This document shows, piece after piece, positions 35,440-44,040 of a stretch of DNA of 64,000 nucleotides (the first letter of the stretch is position 1; each line of letters starts with the position of its first letter). Where the stretch lies: assembly GCF_011758745.1 (NCBI RefSeq), contig NZ_JAANOV010000001.1, positions 1,302,001 to 1,366,000 on the forward strand, read 5' to 3'. The notes under the pieces are model-generated. The model saw only the letters and a program-made list of their open reading frames with translations. It did not search any database and was not told the origin of the DNA. The DNA is from Amycolatopsis granulosa (GTDB lineage Bacteria; Actinomycetota; Actinomycetes; Mycobacteriales; Pseudonocardiaceae). The position numbers and the translations under genes are program-made.

Positions 35440-37064
35440 GGCTCCACCCCGTACACCGCGCGCGCCCGGTCGGCGGAGATCCGGCCCTCGGCCACGTCCC
35501 GGCGCACCCGCCCGGGATCGCGTTCGGACGGCGGACCGTAGCCGCCGGCACCGGCGGTGTGGATGGACACCCGGTCCCCGGGCTGCAGCCGGGTGTAGCC
35601 GTGCTCGACCGGTTGCGCACCTTCGGACAGCTCGACCCCGGCACTCGCGCCCGGCCCGCCGCCGAAGAGCCCCCACGGCCGCGACTTCTGCCGCGAGGTG
35701 TCCAGCCAGAAGTGCACGTCGTGCTCCTCGACCCGGACCGTGCGCCGGATGCCCATGCCGCCGCGGGTGCGGCCGTCCCCGCCGGAGCCGTCGATGAGCG
35801 CGTACTCCTCGACCACCAGCGGGTACTCGGTCTCCAGCGCCTCGACCGGCAGGTTGCTGGTGTTGGTCATGTGCACCTGCACGCCGTCCATCCCGTCCTG
35901 GCCCAGCCGGGCGCCGCAGCCGCCGCCGATGGTCTCCAGGTAGACGAAGTAGCGGCCGGTGCGGCTGTCTACACCGGAGAAGTGCACCCCGGTGTTGGCG
36001 CCGTTGCTCGCCGCGGTCACCGTCTCCGGCACGGCCGCGGCGAGCGCGCCGTGGATCAGGTCGACCACCCGCTGGCAGGTCTCGCTGCGGCCGTTGACCG
36101 CGGCGGGCTCGACGCAGTTGAGCACCGACCCGCGCGGCGCGGTGATGGTGACCGGCCGGTGCAGCCCGGCGTTGGCCACGATGCCGGGATCCACCAGCGT
36201 CTTGAGCGAGTAGTAGACCGCCGCGTACAGCGCGGTCCACACGACGTTGACGCTGGCGCGGACCTGCTCGGGCGCGGTGAAGTCGAAGGCGACCTCGTCG
36301 CCGCGCACGGTCACGGTGACGCCGAGGTCGAGCTCCTCGTCCAGCTCCGGGCAGTCGAACCGGTCGGTGAAGGTGTAGGTGCCGTCCGGCACCTTCGCGA
36401 TCGCCGCCCGGGTGCGCCGCTCGGTGTAGTCCAGCAGCGCCCCGGCCGCCGCGACGAGCGTGTCCCGGCCGTACCGCTCGGCGAGCTCGGTGTACCGGGC
36501 GACCGCCAGCCGGTTCGCCGCGATCTGCGCCCGCAGGTCGGCGCGGCGCTCGTGCGGCACCTGGCAGTTGAGCAGGATGAGCTCGAACAGGTCGGTCTGC
36601 AGCTCACCACGGCGCATCAGCCGCACCGGCGGGATGCGCAGCCCCTCCTGGAAGATGTGCGCGTGGCCGCGGTCGCCGAAGTCGGCGTGGTGGGCCAGGT
36701 TCGCCACCCACGCGGTGATCTCGCCGCCGGTGAACACCGGGGAGACCAGCACGATGTCCGGCAGGTGCGAGCCGCCACCGGTGAACGGGTCGTTGCCGAT
36801 GAACGCGTCGCCCTCGTCGATCGCGCCGGCCGGGTAGCGGCGGGTGATCTCGTCGACGATGCCCATCAGCGAGCCCAGGTGCAGCGGCGAGCCGCCCTCG
36901 TCCTGGGCGAGCATCCGGCCACTCGCGTCGAACAGCGACGCGGTGCAGTCGCGCCGTTCCTTGATGTTGGTCGAGTAGGCGGCGCGCACCAGCGTCTCGC
37001 CCATCTCCTCCACGATGGACGACAGCGCGGAGCCGATCACCTCGACCAGCACGGGATCCTGCAT
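35436..37064 (-). CDS. hyuB: Hydantoinase/oxoprolinase subunit B
   Basis: This 542-residue protein is the HyuB-type subunit of ATP-dependent hydantoinase/5-oxoprolinase-like enzymes. Signatures include YSTNIKERRDCTASLFDASG, ILLNCQVPHERRADLRAQIA, TRGGMGIRRTVRVEEHDVHF and the glycine-rich GAGGYGPPSERDPGRVRRDV at the end. ATG 37064 is chosen because AAAGGAAGAG lies before it; ATG 37103 overlaps the HyuA stop but has no ribosome site. With HyuA it would open a cyclic amide (hydantoin, oxoproline or N-methylhydantoin type) or carboxylate a ketone; acetone-carboxylase-like roles exist in the family. Confidence 0.85.
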   Translation of the reverse strand: MQDPVLVEVIGSALSSIVEEMGETLVRAAYSTNIKERRDCTASLFDASGRMLAQDEGGSPLHLGSLMGIVDEITRRYPAGAIDEGDAFIGNDPFTGGGSHLPDIVLVSPVFTGGEITAWVANLAHHADFGDRGHAHIFQEGLRIPPVRLMRRGELQTDLFELILLNCQVPHERRADLRAQIAANRLAVARYTELAERYGRDTLVAAAGALLDYTERRTRAAIAKVPDGTYTFTDRFDCPELDEELDLGVTVTVRGDEVAFDFTAPEQVRASVNVVWTALYAAVYYSLKTLVDPGIVANAGLHRPVTITAPRGSVLNCVEPAAVNGRSETCQRVVDLIHGALAAAVPETVTAASNGANTGVHFSGVDSRTGRYFVYLETIGGGCGARLGQDGMDGVQVHMTNTSNLPVEALETEYPLVVEEYALIDGSGGDGRTRGGMGIRRTVRVEEHDVHFWLDTSRQKSRPWGLFGGGPGASAGVELSEGAQPVEHGYTRLQPGDRVSIHTAGAGGYGPPSERDPGRVRRDVAEGRISADRARAVYGVEP

Positions 37065-37099
37065 GCTCTTCCTTTCCGGGGTCTTCCTCTCCGGGCGGG

Positions 37100-39163
37100 T
37101 CATCGGCCGACCGTCACGACGAGGTTGCGCAGCTCGTCGACGACGGCGACGTCGCCGGGGAGCAGCAGCGTGGTGGTGTCCATCTGCTCGACGACCGCCG
37201 GGCCGGCGATCCGGTGGCCCGGTTCCAGCAGCCTGCGGTCGTACACCGGGCAGTCGGTGAACCCACCGCTTTCGGGCAGGTAGACCTCCCGGCGGGCACG
37301 CACGGCGGCGCTCGCGTCCGGGTCGCCCGGCACGGTCCGGTGCAGCTCCGCGCGGGCGACCTCGCCTACGGCCCGCAGCCGGAACGTGACGACCTGCACC
37401 TCCTCCTCGGCCGAGGAATACCCGTACATCCGCTCGTGCTCGGCGGCGAACCGCTTGATCAGCTGGCCGATGGTGTCCGCGGTGATCCCGCCCTCGGGCA
37501 CCGGCACCGGCAGCTCGTGGTTCTGACCGGCGTAGCGCATCTCCGCGAACCGCTCGGTGCGGCGGCGCTCGGCGGGGATGTTCTCCTCGGCCAGCCAGGC
37601 GCCGGCCGCCGCCGCCAGTTCGCCGAACACCCCGGCCACCGCGTCCACGGTATCCACTGTGTCCGGATCAAGACGGCAGATGCGGGTGCGCAGGAAGTCG
37701 GCCCGGATGTCGGTCATCAGCAGGCCGGCGGCGCACTGCGCACCCGGGGTCTCGGGTACCAGGACGGTGCGCATGCCGAGTTCGCGGGCCAGCCGCACCG
37801 CGTGCAGCGGACCGGCGCCGCCGAAGGGCACCAGCACGTAGTCGCGCGGGTCGTAGCCGCGTTGCACCGAGATCACCCGGATCGCCCTGGCCATGTTCGC
37901 GGTGACGACCCGGATGATCCCCTGCGCCGCGTCCAGCACGTCCATACCCAGCGGACCGGCCACAGTGGACACCGCGGCGCGGGCCGCACCGGCGTCGATC
38001 CTCATCTGCCCGTCCAGCAGGTACTCCGGGTTGAGGATGCGCAGCACGACGTTGGCGTCGGTGACGGTCGGCTCGGTGCCGCGGCCGTAACACGCCGGAC
38101 CGGGGTCGGCGCCGGCACTTCCCGGACCGACCTTGAGCGCACCACCCGCGTCGATCCACGCGATCGAGCCGCCGCCGGCGCCGACGGTGTGGATGTCGAG
38201 CATCGGCGCACGCACCGGCCTGCCGTCGATCTCCGTTCCGCTGGCCGCCTTCGGCACGCCGTCGCGCACCAGCGACACGTCCGAGGACGTCCCGCCCACG
38301 TCGAAGGTGATGATGTCCGGATATCCGGCGGCGCGGGCGATCCCGGCCGCGCCGACCACCCCGGTGCTGGGCCCGGAGAGCACCATCCGGGAGGGCATCC
38401 GCTCGGCGGTCTCGAACGGGATGATGCCGCCGTTGGACTGGGTGACGTGCGGGGTCGCACGCAGCCCGAGCTCGCTCAGCCGGGTGCGCAGCCGGGCCAG
38501 GTAGCGGGCCACCACCGGGCCGAGGTAGGCGTTTACAACCACTGTGGACAGCCGCTCGTACTCGCGGAACTCGGGCAGCACGGCGGAGGACACCGACACG
38601 TGCACGCCCGGCAGCTCCTCGGCGAGGATCCGCTCGGCCACCCGCTCGTGCCCGGGCTCGGCGAAGCTGTAGAGGAAACAGACCGCGACCGCTTCCACCC
38701 GCTGCTCGCGCAGCCGCCGGGCGAGCGCGCGCACCTGGTCCTCGTCGAGCGCCCGCTCGATCCGGCCGTCGTGCCGGACCCGCTCGTCCACCTCCAACCG
38801 CAGGTCGCGCGGCACCAGCGGAGCCGGCTTGGCGGCCTGCAGGTCGTACAGCGACGGCCGCCGGCCGCGGCCGAGTTCCAGCAGATCGCGGAACCCGGCG
38901 GTGGTCAGCAGGCCGGTGCGCGCGCCGCGCCCGGTGAGCAGCGCGTTCGTGCCGACCGTGGTGCCGTGGGCGAAGTAGCCGACCTCGCCGAGGTCGCGCC
39001 CGCCGATCTCGTCGAGCAGCTGCGACACCCCCGTCACGATCGCCCGGCCCGGGTCGTCCGGTGTGCTGGGCACCTTGCGCACGTACAGGCGCCCGGTCTG
39101 CTCGTCGAGGGCGCAGACGTCGGTGAACGTGCCACCGGTGTCGACGCCGATCCGAAGTGTCAT
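37100..39163 (-). CDS. hyuA: Hydantoinase/oxoprolinase subunit A
   Basis: This 687-residue protein is the ATP-binding HyuA-type subunit. It begins RIGVDTGGTFTDVCALDE, has FAHGTTVGTNALLTGRGAR, the central SGPSTGVVGAAGIARAAG and FDVGGTSSDVSLV, and GPLHAVRLARELGM later. These are the actin-like ATPase and nucleotide motifs of the family. It is the first gene of a six-gene leftward operon controlled by the LacI regulator across the divergent region, through two copies of a 20-bp repeat. Substrate is likely a cyclic amide or related compound. Confidence 0.87.
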   Translation of the reverse strand: MTLRIGVDTGGTFTDVCALDEQTGRLYVRKVPSTPDDPGRAIVTGVSQLLDEIGGRDLGEVGYFAHGTTVGTNALLTGRGARTGLLTTAGFRDLLELGRGRRPSLYDLQAAKPAPLVPRDLRLEVDERVRHDGRIERALDEDQVRALARRLREQRVEAVAVCFLYSFAEPGHERVAERILAEELPGVHVSVSSAVLPEFREYERLSTVVVNAYLGPVVARYLARLRTRLSELGLRATPHVTQSNGGIIPFETAERMPSRMVLSGPSTGVVGAAGIARAAGYPDIITFDVGGTSSDVSLVRDGVPKAASGTEIDGRPVRAPMLDIHTVGAGGGSIAWIDAGGALKVGPGSAGADPGPACYGRGTEPTVTDANVVLRILNPEYLLDGQMRIDAGAARAAVSTVAGPLGMDVLDAAQGIIRVVTANMARAIRVISVQRGYDPRDYVLVPFGGAGPLHAVRLARELGMRTVLVPETPGAQCAAGLLMTDIRADFLRTRICRLDPDTVDTVDAVAGVFGELAAAAGAWLAEENIPAERRRTERFAEMRYAGQNHELPVPVPEGGITADTIGQLIKRFAAEHERMYGYSSAEEEVQVVTFRLRAVGEVARAELHRTVPGDPDASAAVRARREVYLPESGGFTDCPVYDRRLLEPGHRIAGPAVVEQMDTTTLLLPGDVAVVDELRNLVVTVGR

Positions 39164-39178
39164 GTGCGTGGGCCTCGC

Positions 39179-39224
39179 TTGGGTGAGAACCTTCTCAGTA
39201 CCTGTTGGGTGAGAACCTTCTCAG
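39179..39224. promoter_or_regulatory. Two direct-repeat LacI-type operators between hyuA and its regulator
   Basis: The 20-bp sequence TTGGGTGAGAACCTTCTCAG occurs exactly twice, at 39179-39198 and 39205-39224, 26 bases apart. Each contains the inverted repeat TGAGAA-CC-TTCTCA. They lie between the divergent hyuA and LacI genes. On the plus strand a possible -10 (TAGTAG 39229-39234) places the second copy in the promoter spacer, suggesting autoregulation. Confidence 0.85.
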
Positions 39225-39280
39225 GCGGTAGTAGCATCAGTCAAGACGTTCCGCGCAAGCAATGCTGGGGAGGCGCGCAG

Positions 39281-40342
39281 GTGACCACGCATGGAGCCTC
39301 GCTGATCGACGTGGCGCGGGTGGCCGGGGTGTCGACGGCGACGGCCGGCCGCGCGCTCGGCGGGTACGGCCAGGTCAGCGAGCGGACCCGGGAACGCGTG
39401 CTGGCCGCGGCCGCCGAGCTGGGCTACCGCCCCAACGGGCTGGCACGCAGCATGGTGACCGGCAGTACGCACACCATCGGCGTGGTGGTGACCGACGTGG
39501 CGAACCCGTTCTTCGCCACCGCGCTGCGCGGGATCACCGACGTGACCTCCCCGGCCGGGTTCGAGGTGCTGCTGGCCAACACCGGCGGCGTGCTGGCGGC
39601 CGAGCAGCGGGCGGTCGCGGTGATGTCGGAGAAACGGGTGGACGGCGTGATCGTCGCGGCCGCCCAGCCCGGCGAGGGCACGCACCTCAAGCACGCGATG
39701 GACGCCGGGGTGCCGGTGGTGCTCATCGACCGGCAGGTCAGTGGCGTGCCCGGGGCGGACAGCATCACCGTGGACAACGACCACGCGGCCGCGGAGGCCG
39801 TGGCCCACCTGCTCGAACTGGGGCACCGGCGGATCGGCGTGATCACCGAGGCCGGTGACCAGCTGTCCCGCGTGGCCACCGGCAACCGCCGGCGCGGCCT
39901 GTTCCCGAGCGCGGTGCGGCTGCGCGGCTACGTGGGCGCGCTGACCTCGGCGGGCCTGCCGGTGGAGGAGTCCCTGGTCGCGTCGGCCCGCTACGACCGC
40001 GAATCCGCCTACGACGCGATGGTCCGCCTGCTGGGCCTGGCGGACCCGCCGACGGCCGTGCTGTGCACCGACAACGTGCTCGCGTCGGGCGCCTACCGCG
40101 CGGCGCAGGACCGCGGCCTGCGGATGCCGGAGGAGCTGTCGCTGATCGGGTTCGACGACGAGCCGTGGACCACGCTGGTACGGCCCGAGCTGACGATCGT
40201 CGAGCAGCCCACCTACGACCTGGGCGCCCGGGCCGGGCGGCAGCTGCTGGACCGCATCACCGCCGGGGACGTGCCCCGGCGGCCGCAGCACGTCCAGCTC
40301 CGGGCCAAACTGGTCGCCCGGGGCTCCACCGTGCCCAGGTAG
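39281..40342 (+). CDS. LacI-family regulator of the hydantoinase-type operon
   Basis: This 353-residue regulator has SLIDVARVAGVSTATAGRAL as helix-turn-helix, LGYRPNGLARSMVTG as hinge, and a sensor domain with NPFFATALRGITDVT, VLCTDNVLASGAYRAAQDRG and GFDDEPWTTLVRPELTIVEQ. GTG 39281 follows GGGGAGG. It is divergent from the six-gene operon and probably represses it by binding the two TGAGAA-CC-TTCTCA sites. The ligand is unknown and need not be a sugar. Confidence 0.9.
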   Translation: MTTHGASLIDVARVAGVSTATAGRALGGYGQVSERTRERVLAAAAELGYRPNGLARSMVTGSTHTIGVVVTDVANPFFATALRGITDVTSPAGFEVLLANTGGVLAAEQRAVAVMSEKRVDGVIVAAAQPGEGTHLKHAMDAGVPVVLIDRQVSGVPGADSITVDNDHAAAEAVAHLLELGHRRIGVITEAGDQLSRVATGNRRRGLFPSAVRLRGYVGALTSAGLPVEESLVASARYDRESAYDAMVRLLGLADPPTAVLCTDNVLASGAYRAAQDRGLRMPEELSLIGFDDEPWTTLVRPELTIVEQPTYDLGARAGRQLLDRITAGDVPRRPQHVQLRAKLVARGSTVPR

Positions 40343-40346
40343 GCGC

Positions 40347-40478
40347 TCAGGCCTCCTCGCCCGGCCCGCTCGGCGTGCGGTCCTCCGGCAGGGAGCTGTC
40401 CTCCTCACCGAGACCCTCGTCCTGCTCGGTGGCGGGGCGGGCCTCCTCGTCGAGTTCCTGCCGTTGCGGATCGGTCAT
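40347..40478 (-). CDS. Small acidic protein (43 residues)
   Basis: The peptide begins MTDPQRQELDEEARPATEQD and remains strongly acidic and disordered-looking to the end. ATG 40478 is preceded by GGAGG at nine bases. No family is recognised. Similar short acidic proteins are common in Pseudonocardiaceae and often of unknown role. It converges with the LacI gene, four bases apart. Confidence 0.5.
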   Translation of the reverse strand: MTDPQRQELDEEARPATEQDEGLGEEDSSLPEDRTPSGPGEEA

Positions 40479-40621
40479 CGGCACACACCTCCATCCCTCC
40501 CGCGGCATACCCAATCCGGCTCGGCGCACGCCCGCGGGCCCCTCAGGAAAACTGGGTGACGGGAGCACGCCGCGCCGCTAGGGTTCCGGGGACCGTGACC
40601 CGATGCCAGGAGGTGAGACCC

Positions 40622-40675
40622 GTGAACGCTGTTTCGATGTGGGTGCTCCCCTCGTCGTCACGGTCGGGCGACTGA
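40622..40675 (+). CDS. 17-codon leader peptide upstream of the GNAT/IF-1 genes
   Basis: A perfect AGGAGG (40608-40613) sits eight bases before GTG 40622. The frame encodes VNAVSMWVLPSSSRSGD and stops at TGA 40675. A -10-like TAGGGT (40579-40584) lies upstream with the expected start point near 40591. Between its stop and the acetyltransferase start an imperfect hairpin (CGGGAG 40688-40693 with CTCCCG 40709-40714) reaches the ribosome-binding site of the next gene. This layout is typical of translational or transcriptional attenuation. The sensed signal is unknown. Confidence 0.5.
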   Translation: MNAVSMWVLPSSSRSGD

Positions 40676-40727
40676 CGTAGGGGTTGCCGGGAGCGCCGCG
40701 ATCAGGCACTCCCGAAAGGTGACCACT

Positions 40728-41528
40728 ATGGACACTTCGCGTTTCACCCCGGGCGATCCGGCGGTGGAGATCACCCGCATCGGGCCGGGGGCGTGGCACG
40801 CGCTGGACGACGGCCGGATCGCCGGCCGCGGCGAGGCCACCACACGGCCCGACGGCCGGGTCTTCCTCAGCGTCGACGCCTGGCACCGGCCCGTCTTCGA
40901 CCGGCTCGCCCGGGCGATGCTGGCGGCACTGCCGGAACCGCTCCACACCGTGGTCGACGAAACCGACCACGAACTGCTGACCGCCTGGCGGCAGGCCGGT
41001 CTGCGGATCCGCCGGCGCGAGTGGCACTACCTCGTGCCCACCGATCCCGGCATCACCGGGCCGGCCGCGCCACCCCCGGGCGTCACGATCGTGCCGGCCG
41101 GGTCCGCGGAGGACGACCCGTTGCGGGAGCTGGACCGCGTCGTCCGCGGCGAGGTCGAGGCCACCGTGGGCTGGCCGGCGATGCCGGCCGAGGTGGTGCC
41201 GCGGCCGGGCGGCGACACCGTCGGGGACCCGGCGAAGTACGCGGTGGCGGCCGAGGACGGCGAGTACGGCGAGTACGTCGGCCTGGTCCGGGTGGTCCGG
41301 GTGACGCGCCTGCCGCGGATCGGGTTGATCGCCGTGCGCACCGCCCGGCAACGCCGGGGCATCGGCCGTGCGCTGCTGACCCACGCGCTGGGCGTCCTGC
41401 ACCACGCGGGCATCGAAACGGCGTCGGCCGAGGTGAACGAGGCGAACGCGGCGGCGACGGCGCTGTTCGAGAGCATCGGCGCCCGGCGGGCGGACAGCAC
41501 CGTGGAGCTGGTGCGCCATGGCCGGTAA
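40728..41528 (+). CDS. GNAT family N-acetyltransferase
   Basis: This 266-residue protein has a divergent N-terminal half and a GNAT domain with the acetyl-CoA loop [20 protein letters not shown] (around residues 200-220) and [19 protein letters not shown]. It transfers an acetyl group to an unknown amine. ATG 40728 is preceded by GAAAGG. It follows a leader ORF and overlaps the start of an IF-1 paralogue by eleven bases. That linkage suggests a connection to translation, for example modification of a ribosome-directed drug or of a ribosomal component; this is inference. Confidence 0.8.
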   Translation: MDTSRFTPGDPAVEITRIGPGAWHALDDGRIAGRGEATTRPDGRVFLSVDAWHRPVFDRLARAMLAALPEPLHTVVDETDHELLTAWRQAGLRIRRREWHYLVPTDPGITGPAAPPPGVTIVPAGSAEDDPLRELDRVVRGEVEATVGWPAMPAEVVPRPGGDTVGDPAKYAVAAEDGEYGEYVGLVRVVRVTRLPRIGLIAVRTARQRRGIGRALLTHALGVLHHAGIETASAEVNEANAAATALFESIGARRADSTVELVRHGR

Positions 41529-41739
41529 GGGCGGTATCGAGGTGGAGGGAACCGTGGTCGAGTGCCTGCGCGACGCCCGGTTCACGGTCGAGCTGGCCAA
41601 CGGGCACCAGGTGCTCGCCCACGTCAGCGGCAAGATCAGGAGGAACTTCATCAAGATCCTGCCGTACGACCGGGTCCTGGTGGAGCTGAGCCCGTACGAC
41701 CTTGGCCGGGGCCGGATCCTGTTCCGGTACCGGAGCTAG
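41518..41739 (+). CDS. infA: Translation initiation factor IF-1 paralogue
   Basis: This 73-residue protein is a complete IF-1: [60 protein letters not shown] and LFRYRS. Compared with the usual actinobacterial IF-1 it has CLRDARFT in place of PLPNAMFR and a changed N-terminus. It is not next to rpmJ or ribosomal genes, so it is probably a second copy. Its ATG lies inside the end of the acetyltransferase gene, with GGAG upstream. IF-1 binds the 30S A-site and aids start-site selection. Confidence 0.92.
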   Translation: MAGKGGIEVEGTVVECLRDARFTVELANGHQVLAHVSGKIRRNFIKILPYDRVLVELSPYDLGRGRILFRYRS

Positions 41740-41783
41740 GACCGCGGGCCAGGAGGCCGGGCGACCCCTGGCAGGGCGTGGCC

Positions 41784-41816
41784 GCGGCCGGCCGTTTCCG
41801 GGAGAACGGCGGCCGC
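41784..41816. terminator. Hairpin between infA and the kinase gene
   Basis: GCGGCCGGCCGTT (41784-41796) pairs with AACGGCGGCCGC (41805-41816) with one bulged base. It lies between convergent genes and can end both transcripts. Confidence 0.6.
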
Positions 41817-41829
41817 GTGCCCGGTCGGC

Positions 41830-43434
41830 TCAGCCCCGGTCGCCGTGCCCGTGGCCGTGACCGTGGCCCCGGCCGGAGCGGCCGTCCTTGGTGTCCTTGC
41901 CGTCCCCGTTGCCGTCCCCGCCGGTGCCGCCGTTGTGGTCACCGCCCGGCTTGGTGTTCGCGACCGTCGGCGTCGGCGACGGTGGCGTGCTCGTCGTGCT
42001 GGACAGCGCGGTGTCGCTGTCGATGAGCGGCGCCGGCGACGCGGGGACGAGACCCAGCCGGTGCGGCTCGGTCACCACCCGGCCGTCGGCGAGGGTGCGG
42101 GCGATGGTGACCGTGACGGTGTCGGCCGCGACGACCGCGGGCGCCGTGGTGACCGTCACGCCGGTGACCCCCGCCCAGTACGCGCGGTAGGAGTCCAGCC
42201 CCTGCGCCTGCAGGTGCGGGCCGAGGTGCGTCCAGGCGGCCTCCGGCCGGTCCGGCAGCAGGGCGTAGTACTCGCTGACCACCCCGGTCAGCGACGCCGC
42301 GTCCAGCGCCGGGGCGGGTGCGGGCGGCCGGGCCGGTGCCGGTTTCCCGGGGGTGAGCTGCGTGACCAGCACCACCACCGCCGCCAGCGCGACCACGACG
42401 GCCGCCAGCGGCAGCAGGAACCGGCGCGTCCGCCGAGGCGTCCCCGCCACCGGCGCCGTGTCCAGCCGGGTCCCCGCCGGTGCCGTGTTCCCGGCCGGCA
42501 CGGACGGCTCGACCGGCTGGACCGGCACCGTGGGCGCGGACGGCGTGACGACCGGTTGCGTGCGCGCGCGGGCCGGGTTGAGCGCGCGGGGCGGCACCGG
42601 CTGCCCCTCGGCGACCGCCTGGAGCGCGGTCCCCACCTGGACCGTGCCCGGCCGCCGGGCGGGATCGGGCCGCAGCATGGCCACCAGCACCGGGGCCAGC
42701 GGGCCGGCCAGTTCCGGCGGCGCCACCTCGCCCGCCGCCACCCGGTGCAACAACGCGATGGAGTTCTCGTCCTCGCCGAACGGGGGCACGCCCTCAACCG
42801 CCGCGTACAGGGTCGCGCCGAGGGAGAACACGTCGGAGTCCGGTGTCGGCTCCGCTCCCCTGGCGATCTCCGGCGCGAGGTAGGCGGGAGTTCCGGCGAC
42901 CACACCGGCCTGGGTGAGCGCGACGTCGCCGGTCGCGCGGGAGATGCCGAAGTCGGCGATCTTGGTGGTGCCGTCCGCACCGACGAGCAGGTTGCCGGGC
43001 TTGACGTCGCGGTGGACGATGCCCGCGGCGTGCGCGGCCGCCAGTGCCGACGCGGCCTGCATCCCGATCCGCGCGACCGCCTCGGGGGCGAGCGGCCCCT
43101 GCTCGGCGACGACGGCCGCGAGGCTGCGGGAGGGCAGGTACTCCATCACCAGCACCGGCAGGCCGTCGTGCTCGGCGACGTCGTGCACGGTCACCGCGTG
43201 CGGGTGCCGCAGGCGCGCGGCGATCCGCCCCTCGCGCAGAATGCGGGCGCGGGCCTCGGCGCCCTGCGCCGGCCCGGGCCACAGCTGCTTGACCGCGACC
43301 GGCCGTTCCAGCCGTTCGTCGAGCGCGAGCCAGACCACGCCCATCGCGCCCGCCCCCAGGCGGCTGCGCAGCCGGTACCTCCCGGCGAGCAGCCGGCCGG
43401 CGCCGTCCACGGCCAGCCCATCCGTAGTCGTCAC
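41830..43434 (-). CDS. PknB-type membrane Ser/Thr protein kinase
   Basis: This 534-residue protein has a full kinase domain (about residues 18-270): LGAGAMGVVW, AVKQLW, IVHRDVKPGNLL, ADFGIS and GTPAYLAPE. A Pro/Thr-rich linker leads to one membrane helix (about 340-360, FLLPLAAVVVALAAVVVLVT) and an outer domain that resembles small NTF2-like folds (ALDAASLTGVVSEYYALLPD, HLQAQGLDSYRAYWAGVTGV). The extreme C-terminus is a Gly/Asp/His-rich tail with four Gly-His pairs, possibly metal-binding. No PASTA repeats are seen. Substrates are unknown. Confidence 0.88.
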   Translation of the reverse strand: MTTTDGLAVDGAGRLLAGRYRLRSRLGAGAMGVVWLALDERLERPVAVKQLWPGPAQGAEARARILREGRIAARLRHPHAVTVHDVAEHDGLPVLVMEYLPSRSLAAVVAEQGPLAPEAVARIGMQAASALAAAHAAGIVHRDVKPGNLLVGADGTTKIADFGISRATGDVALTQAGVVAGTPAYLAPEIARGAEPTPDSDVFSLGATLYAAVEGVPPFGEDENSIALLHRVAAGEVAPPELAGPLAPVLVAMLRPDPARRPGTVQVGTALQAVAEGQPVPPRALNPARARTQPVVTPSAPTVPVQPVEPSVPAGNTAPAGTRLDTAPVAGTPRRTRRFLLPLAAVVVALAAVVVLVTQLTPGKPAPARPPAPAPALDAASLTGVVSEYYALLPDRPEAAWTHLGPHLQAQGLDSYRAYWAGVTGVTVTTAPAVVAADTVTVTIARTLADGRVVTEPHRLGLVPASPAPLIDSDTALSSTTSTPPSPTPTVANTKPGGDHNGGTGGDGNGDGKDTKDGRSGRGHGHGHGHGDRG

Positions 43435-43443
43435 CGGAACAGG

Positions 43444-44040
43444 TTACGGATCCGGCTCCCGCGGAACGAGGGTGGGCAGGCGCCACACCATCAGCGCCGA
43501 CCACACCAGGTGCGTCAGCAGCGGTGCCCGGACGCCGCCGCTCGCGTGCCGCTGCCAGGCGAACAACGCGCCCATCACGGCCGACGCCGCCACCAGCGCG
43601 GGGTTGCGGGTGGCGGCGGTGACCAGGACGTAGAGGGCGGTCGATCCGGCGGGCCCGACGGTCTGCTGGACGGCGCCGCGGAAGAAGACCTCCTCGCCCA
43701 CGCCGTTGGCGAGCGTGGTCAGCAGGACCGCGCCCCGGTGTCCCGCCGTGGCGTAGCCGAGGACGCCCCGCAGGGCGCGGCGCAGGGCGCGGCGCAGCGG
43801 CGGGACGCGGTGGGCGAGTGCCACGCCCGCGCGGAACACCGCGAACGCCCCGAGGCCCGTCGCGACCGGAGCCAGCACCGGGCCTCCCGGGTCCGGGGGC
43901 CGGGTCAGCCCGCCGGCGATCCAGATGGCCGCGGTGGCACCGGTCGCGGCGAAGAACTGCGGCGACCCCGGCTCGCGCGAAAGCGACCAGCCCAGCATCC
44001 CGGCGCCGGACGCGGCCGTCAGCCCCAGCGCCGGCTTCAC
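43444..44040 (-). CDS. CPBP family intramembrane protease-like protein
   Basis: This 198-residue membrane protein has about six hydrophobic segments and the CPBP/Abi signature GVGEEVFFRGAVQQ, followed by ALFAWQRH and LLTHLVWSALMVW, supplying the glutamates, arginine and histidines of the active site. GTG 44040 overlaps the stop of the upstream NAD(P)-binding gene (GTGA). Family members are prenyl-protease-like or bacteriocin-immunity proteins. The role here is unknown. Confidence 0.8.
   Translation of the reverse strand: MKPALGLTAASGAGMLGWSLSREPGSPQFFAATGATAAIWIAGGLTRPPDPGGPVLAPVATGLGAFAVFRAGVALAHRVPPLRRALRRALRGVLGYATAGHRGAVLLTTLANGVGEEVFFRGAVQQTVGPAGSTALYVLVTAATRNPALVAASAVMGALFAWQRHASGGVRAPLLTHLVWSALMVWRLPTLVPREPDP

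Noticed and set aside
37214-39280. N-terminal extension of the third LacI regulator over hyuA
   Set aside because: The helix-turn-helix starts right after GTG 39281, which has its own ribosome site; the rest is antisense to hyuA.
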